Below the pieces are notes generated by a model. The model was not told the DNA's origin, made no database searches, and was given only the letters and a program-made list of their open reading frames with translations. From a virus, in the IMG/VR virus record IMGVR_UViG_3300010430_000093, positions 1 to 46,274 of that record: a DNA stretch of 46,274 nt. One strand, 5' to 3'. Of the stretch, positions 1-7,242 are shown piece by piece. The first letter of the stretch is position 1. Each line of letters opens with the position of its first letter. A program made the position numbers and the translations under genes.

Positions 1-51
1 CCCCTTTAGCGCTAAGTATACTACTATACCTAATAACATATATCCTAACAT
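1..51 (-). CDS. Partial small membrane protein (5' end only)
   Basis: ATG at 51 preceded by AAGGATGTGTTAAA. The 17 visible codons read MLGYMLLGIVVYLALKG, a hydrophobic stretch typical of a single-span membrane peptide. The gene runs off the left edge, so its length and function are unknown. It continues the leftward cluster of small genes. Confidence 0.45.
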   Translation of the reverse strand, partial: MLGYMLLGIVVYLALKG

Positions 52-119
52 TTTAACACATCCTTTAACCACTCATTGGTTTCTACAGTTAGTTTCTGAT
101 AGAGAGTTTAGCAAATAAT

Positions 120-434
120 TTAAACATCTCTTAATGCCTCCAGGGCTACTTTTTTCTTTTCTTCTTCAGATAATTCCTCTTTTAAATCATCAAATATTTG
201 TTGAGGAATATACCCACTCACACACTCATAAGCCCTGGCTAAATTACCATCAGACTTTTTAGGGTGTTGTAATTCTGAATAGGCTACTTTTTGAATTTTT
301 TTCCATTCACCTACACCTAAGACTTGATCTACATTTGTTTCTACCCACTTAATACCAGATTTATTGTTTACAGTAATCTTTTCACCATCTGACCAAATCT
401 CAGTCATGCCTTGTTTATATGTTACTTCTTTCAT
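120..434 (-). CDS. Hypothetical protein, 104 aa
   Basis: A soluble, charged protein with an acidic/basic C-terminal helix (ELSEEEKKKVALEALRDV). The frame can be extended to a TTG at 449, but the ribosome site GGAGAG lies inside that extension and sits 7 nt before the ATG at 434, so 434 is chosen. It lies 15 nt after the two-span membrane protein gene at 450-854 and is probably in the same transcript. I do not recognise the family. Confidence 0.7.
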   Translation of the reverse strand: MKEVTYKQGMTEIWSDGEKITVNNKSGIKWVETNVDQVLGVGEWKKIQKVAYSELQHPKKSDGNLARAYECVSGYIPQQIFDDLKEELSEEEKKKVALEALRDV

Positions 435-449
435 TATAATGCTCTCCAA

Positions 450-854
450 TTAGTCAAACTCAATTATTGGACAAATTTTTTGTTTCTTTGCTTTTAACCA
501 CTGTACAAACAAGGAAGGTTCTTTAGGTACATAAGGTTTAGACTTTTTAGGGGCTAGTTTACCCACTTTACGAAGATAATCTCTATATTGTTGCCATAGA
601 AATCCTAAAACTATTATATCTGCTATTCCTGCAAGTGCAGATAGAACCCACCAATCTGCATCTAAAAGTACAAGATATATCCAAAAAGGTATACTAGCAA
701 ATATTGCTAATAGTACTGCTATTGTTGGTATAACAGTGCAAAAAAATACTGTTTTCCAAAAGTATTTGCATAAATTTTCTGCTTGCCAACTATTTTCAAC
801 GACACCAAAGTTACTTAAGTATCTATAGTGCCAACTACTTCTTTTAATTTTCAT
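450..854 (-). CDS. Membrane protein with two predicted spans, 134 aa
   Basis: Residues about 34-60 (FFCTVIPTIAVLLAIFASIP onward) and 68-86 (WWVLSALAGIADIIVLGFLW) are hydrophobic and separated by a short polar turn; the C-terminal ~45 residues are Lys/Pro-rich and probably cytoplasmic. The start overlaps the stop of the upstream zinc-ribbon gene (ATGA). A hairpin-topology membrane protein of unknown role; holin is possible on topology alone but no endolysin is nearby. Confidence 0.7.
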   Translation of the reverse strand: MKIKRSSWHYRYLSNFGVVENSWQAENLCKYFWKTVFFCTVIPTIAVLLAIFASIPFWIYLVLLDADWWVLSALAGIADIIVLGFLWQQYRDYLRKVGKLAPKKSKPYVPKEPSLFVQWLKAKKQKICPIIEFD

Positions 855-1018
855 TCGTTCTCCAACTTATGATGTTGCCAAGTTTCTTGACACTCCTCAC
901 ATTCATGGTAATGATCTGTAGTGTAATATATTCCTATATTAATATCAAAGTGTTGAACTAATTCTTCAACTCTATGTATATTCTGTGATCCACAATAGGG
1001 ACAATATCTTGTGTGCAT
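851..1018 (-). CDS. Small double CxxC zinc-ribbon protein, 55 aa
   Basis: Begins MHTRYCPYCGSQNIHR and has a second knuckle HECEECQETW, giving Cx2C-N~31-Cx2C, the pattern of a zinc ribbon. It overlaps both neighbours (start shares bases with the upstream TAA; stop overlaps the downstream ATG), which supports it although it is very short. Family unknown; at least five more one- or two-knuckle small proteins occur in the same cluster. Confidence 0.65.
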   Translation of the reverse strand: MHTRYCPYCGSQNIHRVEELVQHFDINIGIYYTTDHYHECEECQETWQHHKLENE

Positions 1019-1182
1019 TACTCTTTCTTTTTACGTTTAGTTTCAAGAATAGCTCTTCTTAGTCTCTCTGCTACTTCAGGGGAATCATCAAACTCTTTAC
1101 ACATTTCAATAAGATGATGCTTTACCCTCCAATATTCATCGAATGCTTTATCTAGCATATCCCTACTATATACGTCCTTCAT
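1018..1182 (-). CDS. Hypothetical helical protein, 54 aa
   Basis: A charged helical protein ending in a basic tail (RRAILETKRKKKE). Its ATG at 1182 lies 17 nt inside the 3' end of the PurA/PurZ-like gene, and its stop overlaps the zinc-ribbon gene downstream, so it is probably translationally coupled. No family recognised. Confidence 0.6.
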   Translation of the reverse strand: MKDVYSRDMLDKAFDEYWRVKHHLIEMCKEFDDSPEVAERLRRAILETKRKKKE

Positions 1183-2311
1183 CTATTTCTCCTATTTTAC
1201 TATAATACCTGGTTTGTGACATACTAGGTAAGTTATCAAATAAAGTTTTTGTTAACTTATTTCCATACTCATAATTGTTTTTATTAATGAAATCATCTTG
1301 ATATTGACTCCAAGTAATATGAAGTTCAGGATCAAGTATTAAACTATTATTATCCCACAAATCTTTCGTAATAGATTCACTTAATAAATCTAAATTAAGA
1401 GGTGCAAATCTTAATGTGCCTTGATTTTTATTCGGTCTATTTGTTATATCTTCTCTTGTAACTATTGCACCTTCATAAGGCAAAGGCCCATCTCCATGAC
1501 GAGTAAGATATGTTCTAGTTACATAATGTACATCAGCTTGCTTATATCCTAAATCAGACAGTATACCTGTAGCATTAACAATACCAGTTCTAGAACGTGT
1601 TACATGTGGAAATGAATAATGGTATTCATCTAACATTAAGCCTTGTGCACCTTCAAATATTCTATGTTTAAAAAACTTAAGAATATTATAATTACTTACC
1701 GGTATAATTAACCTAGACATTAGATCGCAGTCTTCTAGATAATCACTAACATCATAATTAGCAATATAATCTGGATTGATACCTAATTCTTTGGCTCTCT
1801 TAGGTACATATGTATCTCGAATAATTTCTAGTTGCCATTTTAAATTATTAATATTATAAATATCATCTAATGTAGTTTTAGTAACTGGATTATTTAAACA
1901 TCGAGTAACAGTCTCATTGATACCCATGCCAGTAGTACCATGTTGACCTTCACCACGTTTAGATTCTACCCTTTGATTAAGTAACCAATCATAGGGCGTA
2001 GTAAGCATTGCATCTCGATGTGCAAATATTTTAACATGATCCTCTGGTACAGTGAGATATTCTTGATTAAATACTTTGGGGTTAACTATAAAATGCTGCG
2101 ATAGCATACTAGGTCTACCCCTTAATGTACCACTACCTATATGATGAAATTCATGGCGGCGGCCATCCGACAATTCAACGGTGTGGCCTGCTTGGGCCCC
2201 ACCGTTGAAACGTATTACTATACTGTCAGATAAACCTTTAGCTAATTGATCTGTAACTAAGCCTTTACCTTCATCACCTAAGTTTGCGCCAATTACTATA
2301 TGATTACTCAT
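1166..2311 (-). CDS. purZ-like: Viral adenylosuccinate synthetase-like protein (PurA/PurZ family)
   Basis: 381 aa, close to but shorter than bacterial PurA (~430). PurA joins aspartate to IMP using GTP; phage PurZ does the same to dGMP, the first step to 2-aminoadenine (Z) DNA. The P-loop GANLGDEGKG is at residues 8-17, with Asp at 13 where PurA has its catalytic base, and GGAQAGHT at 37-44 carries the catalytic His43. Bacterial PurA reads GGHNAGHT there; GAQAGHT followed by HEFHHIGSGTLRG fits, from memory, the viral branch. PurZ enzymes of Z-genome phages typically replace Asp13, so retaining it leaves the substrate open (IMP, dGMP or other). ATG 2311 is preferred over 2317 because it overlaps the upstream TGA as ATGA. 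Confidence 0.85.
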   Translation of the reverse strand: MSNHIVIGANLGDEGKGLVTDQLAKGLSDSIVIRFNGGAQAGHTVELSDGRRHEFHHIGSGTLRGRPSMLSQHFIVNPKVFNQEYLTVPEDHVKIFAHRDAMLTTPYDWLLNQRVESKRGEGQHGTTGMGINETVTRCLNNPVTKTTLDDIYNINNLKWQLEIIRDTYVPKRAKELGINPDYIANYDVSDYLEDCDLMSRLIIPVSNYNILKFFKHRIFEGAQGLMLDEYHYSFPHVTRSRTGIVNATGILSDLGYKQADVHYVTRTYLTRHGDGPLPYEGAIVTREDITNRPNKNQGTLRFAPLNLDLLSESITKDLWDNNSLILDPELHITWSQYQDDFINKNNYEYGNKLTKTLFDNLPSMSQTRYYSKIGEIDEGRI

Positions 2312-2520
2312 TTCCATCTCACAAATTCTGCATCAACAAGATAAGTATAAAAATTATAGCCACTATCATGTACTTCAATTCTACCGAGGGCAACACACTC
2401 CTTAACTTCTTCTCCACATTCAGTACATATACCACTTTTAAATTTTGTAATGTGATGATTATGACAAGAATATGCCTCATAATACTTTTTAGGCTCAGGT
2501 TTTTTACTAAATAATGACAC
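2308..2520 (-). CDS. Small zinc-ribbon protein, 70 aa
   Basis: A CxxC knuckle (GICTECGEEVKEC) preceded by CHNHHITK; one or two metal sites are possible. It ends in an ATGA overlap with the synthetase gene and starts 2 nt after the VWA gene stop, so it sits between two conserved-looking genes in one transcript. Function unknown. Confidence 0.65.
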   Translation of the reverse strand: MSLFSKKPEPKKYYEAYSCHNHHITKFKSGICTECGEEVKECVALGRIEVHDSGYNFYTYLVDAEFVRWK

Positions 2521-2522
2521 TA

Positions 2523-3413
2523 TTATGCTCCAAATGCGTGCCTTACAGTTTCTTTAACTTCTTTATCTTGATAACTACTAACAACTTCCTCAACATCAGT
2601 ACCTTCAGAAATATGCATAGCTGCAAGTACTACTTCAGCCAGGTGTTTGTAATTACGGAGAGGAATTGCACGATTACCCATAAGCTTCTTCCAAGCACTA
2701 AGTACTCTATCTTTGCCATAATGACGAGTGTAATAGCCTTCCTCCACAACTAAGTGGAATACATGCCATTGTTCTTCTGCCAACTTAAGTAAGTCTTTCG
2801 GGGTATAATCTTGCTGTCCACCATCACCAAAGACGTCCTTTAGATCACGCACAGATAAACCGTCCGGTGGCATTTCGTCACCGAAAGTAAATAGATAGCC
2901 CTTCTTTTGACGCTTCTCATAACTATCAATAGAAGTCTTCATTGCAGCAAAGTACCAAGGTAGATCGTAACTTTCAGTATTATTACCCCCACCACCACCT
3001 TCAATATAAAGGTCTTGCAATTGTTGCACAATCCTAATATCAGGCTCAAACTGTGAAGCCTGTAAAGGGGCACTATCGCAATAAACATCACCAATTGCTG
3101 AAAACAAAATATGTGGATCTGTTACTGGCTTACGATCAAGAATACCCTCGATTAGCTTACCAAGTCCATCTTTTGCAATCTGATGAGCAATATCACCCAT
3201 TGAACCAGTTACATCTAATGCTAAAATGATAGGTGTAGAGTTGGGGTTTTCTTCACTATCCCTGCTTTCCCTAACTACTATATTCTTCGGATCTAAAGCT
3301 TTATTGATTTCTGAACTCTTAAACACTTCTGTATAATGTGTAGCTGCTTTAGCACGATCAGAAGTTACTGTATAAGCGGCTCTAGATTTATTATCCCATC
3401 TTCCATATCCCAT
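2523..3413 (-). CDS. Von Willebrand factor A domain protein, 296 aa
   Basis: The VWA fold begins with the strand PIILALDVTGSMGD (residues 61-74), whose D-x-T/S-x-S metal-ion site is D67-V-T-G-S71. Other elements are a Gly-rich loop near residue 138 and a strand plus TFGDEMPP near 195. There is no signal peptide or membrane span, so it acts in the cytoplasm. The start has a clear AGGAG; that site overlaps the end of the Met-rich gene upstream (stop 3416), implying coupled synthesis. VWA proteins usually bind a partner through the metal site, often alongside AAA+ ATPases; none is present here. The Met-rich protein is the obvious candidate partner, by position only. Confidence 0.85.
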   Translation of the reverse strand: MGYGRWDNKSRAAYTVTSDRAKAATHYTEVFKSSEINKALDPKNIVVRESRDSEENPNSTPIILALDVTGSMGDIAHQIAKDGLGKLIEGILDRKPVTDPHILFSAIGDVYCDSAPLQASQFEPDIRIVQQLQDLYIEGGGGGNNTESYDLPWYFAAMKTSIDSYEKRQKKGYLFTFGDEMPPDGLSVRDLKDVFGDGGQQDYTPKDLLKLAEEQWHVFHLVVEEGYYTRHYGKDRVLSAWKKLMGNRAIPLRNYKHLAEVVLAAMHISEGTDVEEVVSSYQDKEVKETVRHAFGA

Positions 3414-3415
3414 GA

Positions 3416-4078
3416 TTAACTCCTATCAAAGTAATTGCCACCACCACGATTGCCTTTGAACATATTCATCATAAGCATCATAGGTAACATTTGTGTCATA
3501 CCGGCCATTGGATTAGAAGCTTCCGATCCATCGCCAGTGGTAGCTGTGCTACCGAGTTGCGTCATAAGCATCAATGGCATAACTTCCTGCATATCTACAT
3601 TGTCTCCGCCCATCATCATCATAGGTAGAAGCATATTCTGGAAATTGTTAAGTCCACCTTCTCCACCTGGCAAAATGTTAACCAGGCTACGTAGAACCAT
3701 TACATCTCCACCAAAGCCAATCATAACTGTCTTAGGGGGTGTCCAGTTACTACGTGTGCCATCAGGCTTCAGGATAGTGAAAGACTTTTCAGTACGATCA
3801 ACAACCCAGCCAAGTGCTCCACTAGCACCATAAATAAGATCACTTACCTTTACATCAGCTGTGGCGGTGCCTTGCGCGAACGCGGGCACAGTCATGCCAA
3901 ACTGATCAAAGAGATTGATACTTACTTGTGCATCTTCACCTTCACCATCAATAGTAGTGATACCATCTTCACCAACGATACCAATACGTCCTGTCATAAG
4001 ATCCCATACCACGTTATTAACGGGTCTGAAGAACCTCGACATCAATTTCTTACCATCAAACATTTTATTCACATTCAT
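3416..4078 (-). CDS. Met-rich protein paired with VWA gene, 220 aa
   Basis: The N-terminal ~125 residues look like a beta-rich globular domain (strands such as RIGIVGEDGITTI, TVMIGFGGDVMVL). The C-terminal third is extremely Met-rich (LLPMMMMGGDN, MPLMLMTQ, MLPMMLMMNMFKG) and ends in Gly/Arg-rich GNRGGGNYFDRS. Met clusters could bind soft metals such as Cu(I), or be an amphipathic assembly tail. AGGAG precedes the ATG. I recall similar Met-rich proteins in other phages but no assigned function. Confidence 0.7.
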   Translation of the reverse strand: MNVNKMFDGKKLMSRFFRPVNNVVWDLMTGRIGIVGEDGITTIDGEGEDAQVSINLFDQFGMTVPAFAQGTATADVKVSDLIYGASGALGWVVDRTEKSFTILKPDGTRSNWTPPKTVMIGFGGDVMVLRSLVNILPGGEGGLNNFQNMLLPMMMMGGDNVDMQEVMPLMLMTQLGSTATTGDGSEASNPMAGMTQMLPMMLMMNMFKGNRGGGNYFDRS

Positions 4079-4087
4079 TTACTTCTC

Positions 4088-4321
4088 CTATATTGTATAC
4101 CCTTCGATCTTGATGTGTTCACTAACAGGACTAAAATACTTATAAGCACCTTTTAATACTTCTAAATCTTTTAAACCCTGTGCTAAATCTTGCATTTGAT
4201 AAGATTCTAATTCATCTTCATCAAGCAATTCAATACACATTGTGTATGTACCTTGAATTGCTTCTAGAATTGTTTTTGCAACTATTTCATCAATACATTC
4301 ATCTGATACTTCAACTTTCAT
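4088..4321 (-). CDS. Hypothetical acidic protein, 77 aa
   Basis: Two predicted helices with an acidic middle (ELLDEDELESYQMQDLAQGLKDL), resembling small helical phage proteins. Its ATG overlaps the stop of the upstream gene (4318) by 4 nt. Function unknown. Confidence 0.6.
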   Translation of the reverse strand: MKVEVSDECIDEIVAKTILEAIQGTYTMCIELLDEDELESYQMQDLAQGLKDLEVLKGAYKYFSPVSEHIKIEGYTI

Positions 4322-4572
4322 TTATTAAATCCTCTTAAAATCATACCATTATCACGAATCTTTACTACTCGATGCTGCGCATGACAACTATTACAAGTTA
4401 CATATCCTGCATCATGAGCAATACCACGATTCCATTTAACATCCTGTGCTACAGGCACCCCTGGATACTTAAAATGAAACGTGATAAAAAATTTAATACA
4501 GCACAATGGTATACCACTATGTATACCATTGAACAAATCAAATATTGCTTGTCTAATCTTTACATGCTTCAT
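4318..4572 (-). CDS. Hypothetical Cys-containing protein, 84 aa
   Basis: Contains SGIPLCCIKFF (residues 19-29) and a later CNSCHAQH (about 60-67); together four Cys and a His could hold one zinc. The N-terminus MKHVKIRQAIFDLFNG is amphipathic. The gene overlaps 20 nt of the upstream gene. Family not recognised. Confidence 0.6.
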   Translation of the reverse strand: MKHVKIRQAIFDLFNGIHSGIPLCCIKFFITFHFKYPGVPVAQDVKWNRGIAHDAGYVTCNSCHAQHRVVKIRDNGMILRGFNK

Positions 4573-4762
4573 TTGCTACCTCAGTAAAGTATAACGTATT
4601 ATAAATATCTTTTTTAGTAAGCTCACACTTAAGATTTTCTTCACAAATACTAAAAGCTACTACTTGTCTAGTAGCATAAGTGCATCTGAACTCAGCATCA
4701 TATCCCCAAACAAGTGCAAATAATACAATTACTATAGCTATTAGTGTACCTAATATATTCAT
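4553..4762 (-). CDS. Single-span membrane protein, 69 aa
   Basis: N-terminal hydrophobic segment at residues 3-20 (ILGTLIAIVIVLFALVWG), then a 48-residue tail with four Cys (RCTYA, SICEEN, KCELT, EACKD) that would lie in the periplasm if the segment is a signal anchor; the Cys could form two disulfides. Its ATG overlaps the upstream stop. Unknown function. Confidence 0.6.
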   Translation of the reverse strand: MNILGTLIAIVIVLFALVWGYDAEFRCTYATRQVVAFSICEENLKCELTKKDIYNTLYFTEVANEACKD

Positions 4763-4905
4763 CTAATATCCCTTACAATCCAATCTCTTACTTTCTTCCA
4801 TAATTCTGCTCGTACAGGTTGACCTTTATATAATTCATTAATTTTGGCAGTATGCCAACGTAAAAATTCTGCGTGCCAGGGATAATTCTTCTCTAAATCA
4901 GACAT
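4759..4905 (-). CDS. Hypothetical protein, 48 aa
   Basis: MSDLEKNYPWHAEFLRWHTAK start, Trp-rich (four Trp in 48 residues) and basic. It overlaps both neighbours by 4-8 nt, the usual spacing in this cluster. Too short for family assignment. Confidence 0.55.
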   Translation of the reverse strand: MSDLEKNYPWHAEFLRWHTAKINELYKGQPVRAELWKKVRDWIVRDIR

Positions 4906-5170
4906 TATCTGGCAGAACTACCGGATAACCATCAGGTTGAATAGGATTAAAGGCATTTTCGATATCTTTAATAAACTCTTTAGCTAATTTAATTCCTAAG
5001 ATACCTTGAATACCCTCTAATTGTTCTTGATAATACTCAATATTGTGTTTGAGAGCTTTAATTTCTTGTGTTAAATCCTCGATTTCATCTTGTTGCATAG
5101 ACAATGCTTCAATTAATTGAAGCACATAAGGATCACTCAAATGTTCATATGTAGGACTTAATTCACTCAC
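4898..5170 (-). CDS. Coiled-coil protein, 90 aa
   Basis: Residues about 17-57 form a heptad-rich helix (LIEALSMQQDEIEDL, KALKHNIEYYQEQL), so a dimer or trimer is likely. The C-terminus (NPIQPDGYPVVLPDNV) is extended. Start overlaps the stop of the gene upstream (5167). Unknown function. Confidence 0.6.
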   Translation of the reverse strand: MSELSPTYEHLSDPYVLQLIEALSMQQDEIEDLTQEIKALKHNIEYYQEQLEGIQGILGIKLAKEFIKDIENAFNPIQPDGYPVVLPDNV

Positions 5171-5379
5171 TTAACTACTCTCCACTCTACTTCACCACAT
5201 TTTACACATACCCTAGATTCTACACTAGGTGAATGATCTTTACCATGAAAACCGAAAGCCCATTGATTACCTGTAATCTCTTCCCACTTAGTCCAGCGAT
5301 GCCAGCATGAATCTAATATTGCGCCAAGTACTATAAGTACTAGCAAGAATAATACACCAGTTATAGCGAAGCCCCACAT
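5167..5379 (-). CDS. Membrane-anchored zinc-knuckle protein, 70 aa
   Basis: A single N-terminal span (residues 4-22, FAITGVLFLLVLIVLGAIL), then HRWTKWEE and a C-terminal CVKCGEVEWR. The pattern HRW-S/TxW ... RxCxxCGxxxW is shared with its upstream neighbour (5379-5558), suggesting two relatives of one small phage family, one with and one without a membrane anchor. Confidence 0.65.
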   Translation of the reverse strand: MWGFAITGVLFLLVLIVLGAILDSCWHRWTKWEEITGNQWAFGFHGKDHSPSVESRVCVKCGEVEWRVVK

Positions 5380-5558
5380 TACTTACACTCTACTAATTGC
5401 CATTGATATTTACCACAATTTTTACATGTGCGCTCTTGTATAAGTTGCTTTCTAGAGCTAACCTTTTCCTCAAAATGATAAATAGAACTAATAGTGGTAC
5501 GTACAGACTTAAACTCTGGTTTTGACCAAACACTCCATCTATGAAATATACAAGCCAT
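5379..5558 (-). CDS. Zinc-knuckle protein, 59 aa
   Basis: Starts MACIFHRWSVWSKPEFK and ends RTCKNCGKYQWQLVECK. It matches the HRW...CxxCG...W layout of the next gene but lacks a membrane span, so it is probably a soluble relative. Both ends overlap neighbours by one base (TAATG type). Confidence 0.6.
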   Translation of the reverse strand: MACIFHRWSVWSKPEFKSVRTTISSIYHFEEKVSSRKQLIQERTCKNCGKYQWQLVECK

Positions 5559-5767
5559 TATCTACACACTCGACCCGATTCGTCATTACTATTCAGATAA
5601 ATGTAACAATCTGATCCATTAGAATTACCACTATCAGCATTATGGGCAGCAATTGCACCAACAACTACTACACCACCTACTGTTAGCCAGGTTTTCTTAG
5701 CGTCATATACACCATTAGTAGTACATGCACTAAGCCCTAGAACTAATAGTAACCATAAATTTTTCAT
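5558..5767 (-). CDS. Small lipoprotein, 69 aa
   Basis: MKNLWLLLVLGLSAC is a clean type II signal peptide with lipobox LSAC; Cys15 would be lipidated. After a short linker there is a second hydrophobic stretch (LTVGGVVVVGAIAAH, residues 28-42) and a Cys-containing tail (SDCYIYLNSN, RVCR) that may hold one disulfide. A phage-encoded lipoprotein could be an outer spanin, a superinfection-exclusion factor or an envelope modifier; no inner-spanin partner is visible nearby, so exclusion or envelope change seems more likely. Confidence 0.65.
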   Translation of the reverse strand: MKNLWLLLVLGLSACTTNGVYDAKKTWLTVGGVVVVGAIAAHNADSGNSNGSDCYIYLNSNDESGRVCR

Positions 5768-5892
5768 TATTCATCTTTATACATAATAACAAGAGCAATA
5801 GCAATAATACCAAAAACTAAATTTGCCAAATCAGGTGCTGCTTGAGAGAAAAAGATAAAACCTGCTAAACTCCAAAATTGGTAAGATTTCAT
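5767..5892 (-). CDS. Small membrane protein, 41 aa
   Basis: MKSYQFWSLAGFIFFSQAAP then DLANLVFGIIAIALVIMYKDE: one or two short spans separated by Pro-Asp. It is held by TAATG overlap with the lipoprotein gene downstream and 4-nt overlap with the gene upstream. Could be a partner of the lipoprotein; unknown. Confidence 0.5.
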   Translation of the reverse strand: MKSYQFWSLAGFIFFSQAAPDLANLVFGIIAIALVIMYKDE

Positions 5893-6143
5893 AATACACC
5901 CGTACCAAATCTTTTACCTAGAATTTCTTCAATGCTTTTAGCAAATTCATCATCTATAAGAAAGATCTTGAAATCACTTCTATCCAAATCTACAAACTCT
6001 TGATTAGTACCAAATCCAGTCATACCTTGTTCTAAAATTTCTTCTATATAAAGGTCAGCTGTTTTTAGAGTGTCAACAATTTCAAACTGCTGACAATCAA
6101 ATTCATCACACCAGTTTGCATCAAATTTAATTAGTGCTTTCAT
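5889..6143 (-). CDS. Hypothetical acidic protein, 84 aa
   Basis: Acidic soluble protein (FDANWCDEFDCQQFEIVDT near the start, IFLIDDEFAKSIEEILGKRFG near the end), probably an alpha/beta fold. Start overlaps the upstream stop as ATGA. No family recognised. Confidence 0.6.
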   Translation of the reverse strand: MKALIKFDANWCDEFDCQQFEIVDTLKTADLYIEEILEQGMTGFGTNQEFVDLDRSDFKIFLIDDEFAKSIEEILGKRFGTGVL

Positions 6144-6319
6144 TCAAATACTACCTTAATCTTAGCGGGCGGAAGTGCACCTTCAAAAGTTGCTTTCTTA
6201 ATGTAAAGCGAGGGAATACGAGAGTATTCCTTTGGCAGTACATCACCAGCAGATGAGATTTCACCATATACTACTGTACCTGGTGTCGTTTTAATACGTT
6301 TCAAAGTAATTTCAGTCAT
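6140..6319 (-). CDS. Hypothetical protein, 59 aa, beta-rich
   Basis: MTEITLKRIKTTPGTVVYGE followed by YSRIPSLYIKKATF and KIKVVFE: alternating strands, similar in style to small phage proteins with a single-stranded-DNA-binding-like or SH3-like barrel, though this is only an impression. Overlaps both neighbours (8 nt and ATGA). Confidence 0.6.
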   Translation of the reverse strand: MTEITLKRIKTTPGTVVYGEISSAGDVLPKEYSRIPSLYIKKATFEGALPPAKIKVVFE

Positions 6320-6479
6320 TTTCTTCCTTATTACAGATTATAACTGTAGTGTTAGGTTTTGCCATGAGATACAGTATGTGCTTGATATCTTCAACAGTAG
6401 TTACTTCTTGCCAATCAACTCTTACATATTCAATCTTAGCAAAGATACTTTGTTGTCGAAAGTTTTTCAACCACTTCAT
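6312..6479 (-). CDS. Hypothetical protein, 55 aa
   Basis: MKWLKNFRQQSIFAKIEYVR, then VDWQEVTTVEDIKHILYLMA and a final strand TTVIIC. Start overlaps the stop of the upstream gene as ATGA (6476-6479). Function unknown. Confidence 0.6.
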   Translation of the reverse strand: MKWLKNFRQQSIFAKIEYVRVDWQEVTTVEDIKHILYLMAKPNTTVIICNKEEND

Positions 6480-6667
6480 GCTAACTCTTTCCAGAGTTTG
6501 ATATTCTTGCGCAGATCAACAGCATCCATAGTAGAGATGTCTTTTCTCAAATCAGCGTAATATGCAGCTAATTTTTCGGGTGAGTCCATAATTTCTGTGA
6601 CTAAGCCGTCTTCTTGAACACCAGCAACTACCAGGGCATAAAATTCTTGTTGCAGTTTACTTAACAT
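6476..6667 (-). CDS. Hypothetical helical protein, 63 aa
   Basis: Starts MLSKLQQEFYALVVAGVQ. An in-frame extension to 6718 exists but would cover the -10 region of the promoter at 6690-6718; the ATG at 6667 has GGAGAATAGT before it and is taken as the true start. First gene of a leftward transcript. Probably three helices; no family. Confidence 0.65.
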   Translation of the reverse strand: MLSKLQQEFYALVVAGVQEDGLVTEIMDSPEKLAAYYADLRKDISTMDAVDLRKNIKLWKELA

Positions 6668-6689
6668 ACTATTCTCCAAGTTATAATAT

Positions 6690-6718
6690 ATTATATCAAA
6701 CTTAAGCGAATAAATCAA
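6690..6718 (-). promoter_or_regulatory. Leftward sigma70-type promoter
   Basis: TTGATT, 17-nt spacer, TATAAT (reading the minus strand), about 15 nt before the ribosome site of the gene starting at 6667. Confidence 0.7.
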
Positions 6719-6741
6719 GCTTAAATTATTTTATCACCTCT

Positions 6742-6939
6742 TTATTTCTTCACCCACTCTCGGCTAAGCCAAAATCGACCCATAGGTCTCCAATACCCTA
6801 CTTCTATTGTTGAATGACTAATACTTCTACCTGAAACCATACCACAATGAACACATACTCCTTTACTATGAAGTATATCCCATTCTGATAGATATTTCCC
6901 AGTTGAAGGACAAATTGTTCTACCTTCATACCTTGGCAT
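6742..6939 (-). CDS. Zinc-knuckle protein, 65 aa
   Basis: Contains GVCVHCGMVSGRS and a Trp-rich C-terminus (YWRPMGRFWLSREWVKK). The frame opens at 6984, but AAGGAG sits 6 nt before the second of two ATGs (6939), giving MPRYEGRTICPS as the start and a 14-nt overlap with the upstream gene. Similar in layout to the other HRW/CxxCG small proteins here. Confidence 0.6.
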   Translation of the reverse strand: MPRYEGRTICPSTGKYLSEWDILHSKGVCVHCGMVSGRSISHSTIEVGYWRPMGRFWLSREWVKK

Positions 6940-7219
6940 CATCTTCTCCTTTGAGTGCTGCTGTTGCCTTTTCTCTAGCAACATCGCACTGAGACATTAC
7001 TGCGATTTCCCCTAGCGCCTCTTTGTAGCGCGAGTTCTCAGCAGACAAAATCGCATACCGACCGCAAACAGGGCGACAATCCTGCTTTAAGGTTTCGAGT
7101 TCAGCCTTCAACCGCTCGATTTCCCCATTCTTAATTTCAACGTACTTCTGCGGGCATAAGGAGCACGGCTTCATCTTCGACCAGTCCTCCTCGTATCCTT
7201 GTCTGTGCTTGCAGTTCAT
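6926..7219 (-). CDS. Coiled-coil protein with Cys motif, 97 aa
   Basis: N-terminal MNCKHRQGYEEDWSKMKPCSLC is Cys/His-rich (C3, H5, C19, C22 could form one zinc site), followed by a heptad helix (EIKNGEIERLKAELETLKQD). It is first in its transcript, with GGAGAAATAGT before the ATG and the promoter at 7243-7271. Its base composition is more GC-rich than its neighbours, hinting at a different origin. Confidence 0.6.
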   Translation of the reverse strand: MNCKHRQGYEEDWSKMKPCSLCPQKYVEIKNGEIERLKAELETLKQDCRPVCGRYAILSAENSRYKEALGEIAVMSQCDVAREKATAALKGEDDAKV

Positions 7220-7242
7220 ACTATTTCTCCAAATTATAATAT

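Noticed and set aside
3435-4156. Rightward open frames over the Met-rich gene (3435-3833, 3872-4156, 3915-4145)
   Set aside because: Shadows of a strongly protein-like leftward gene; no ribosome sites and low-complexity translations.
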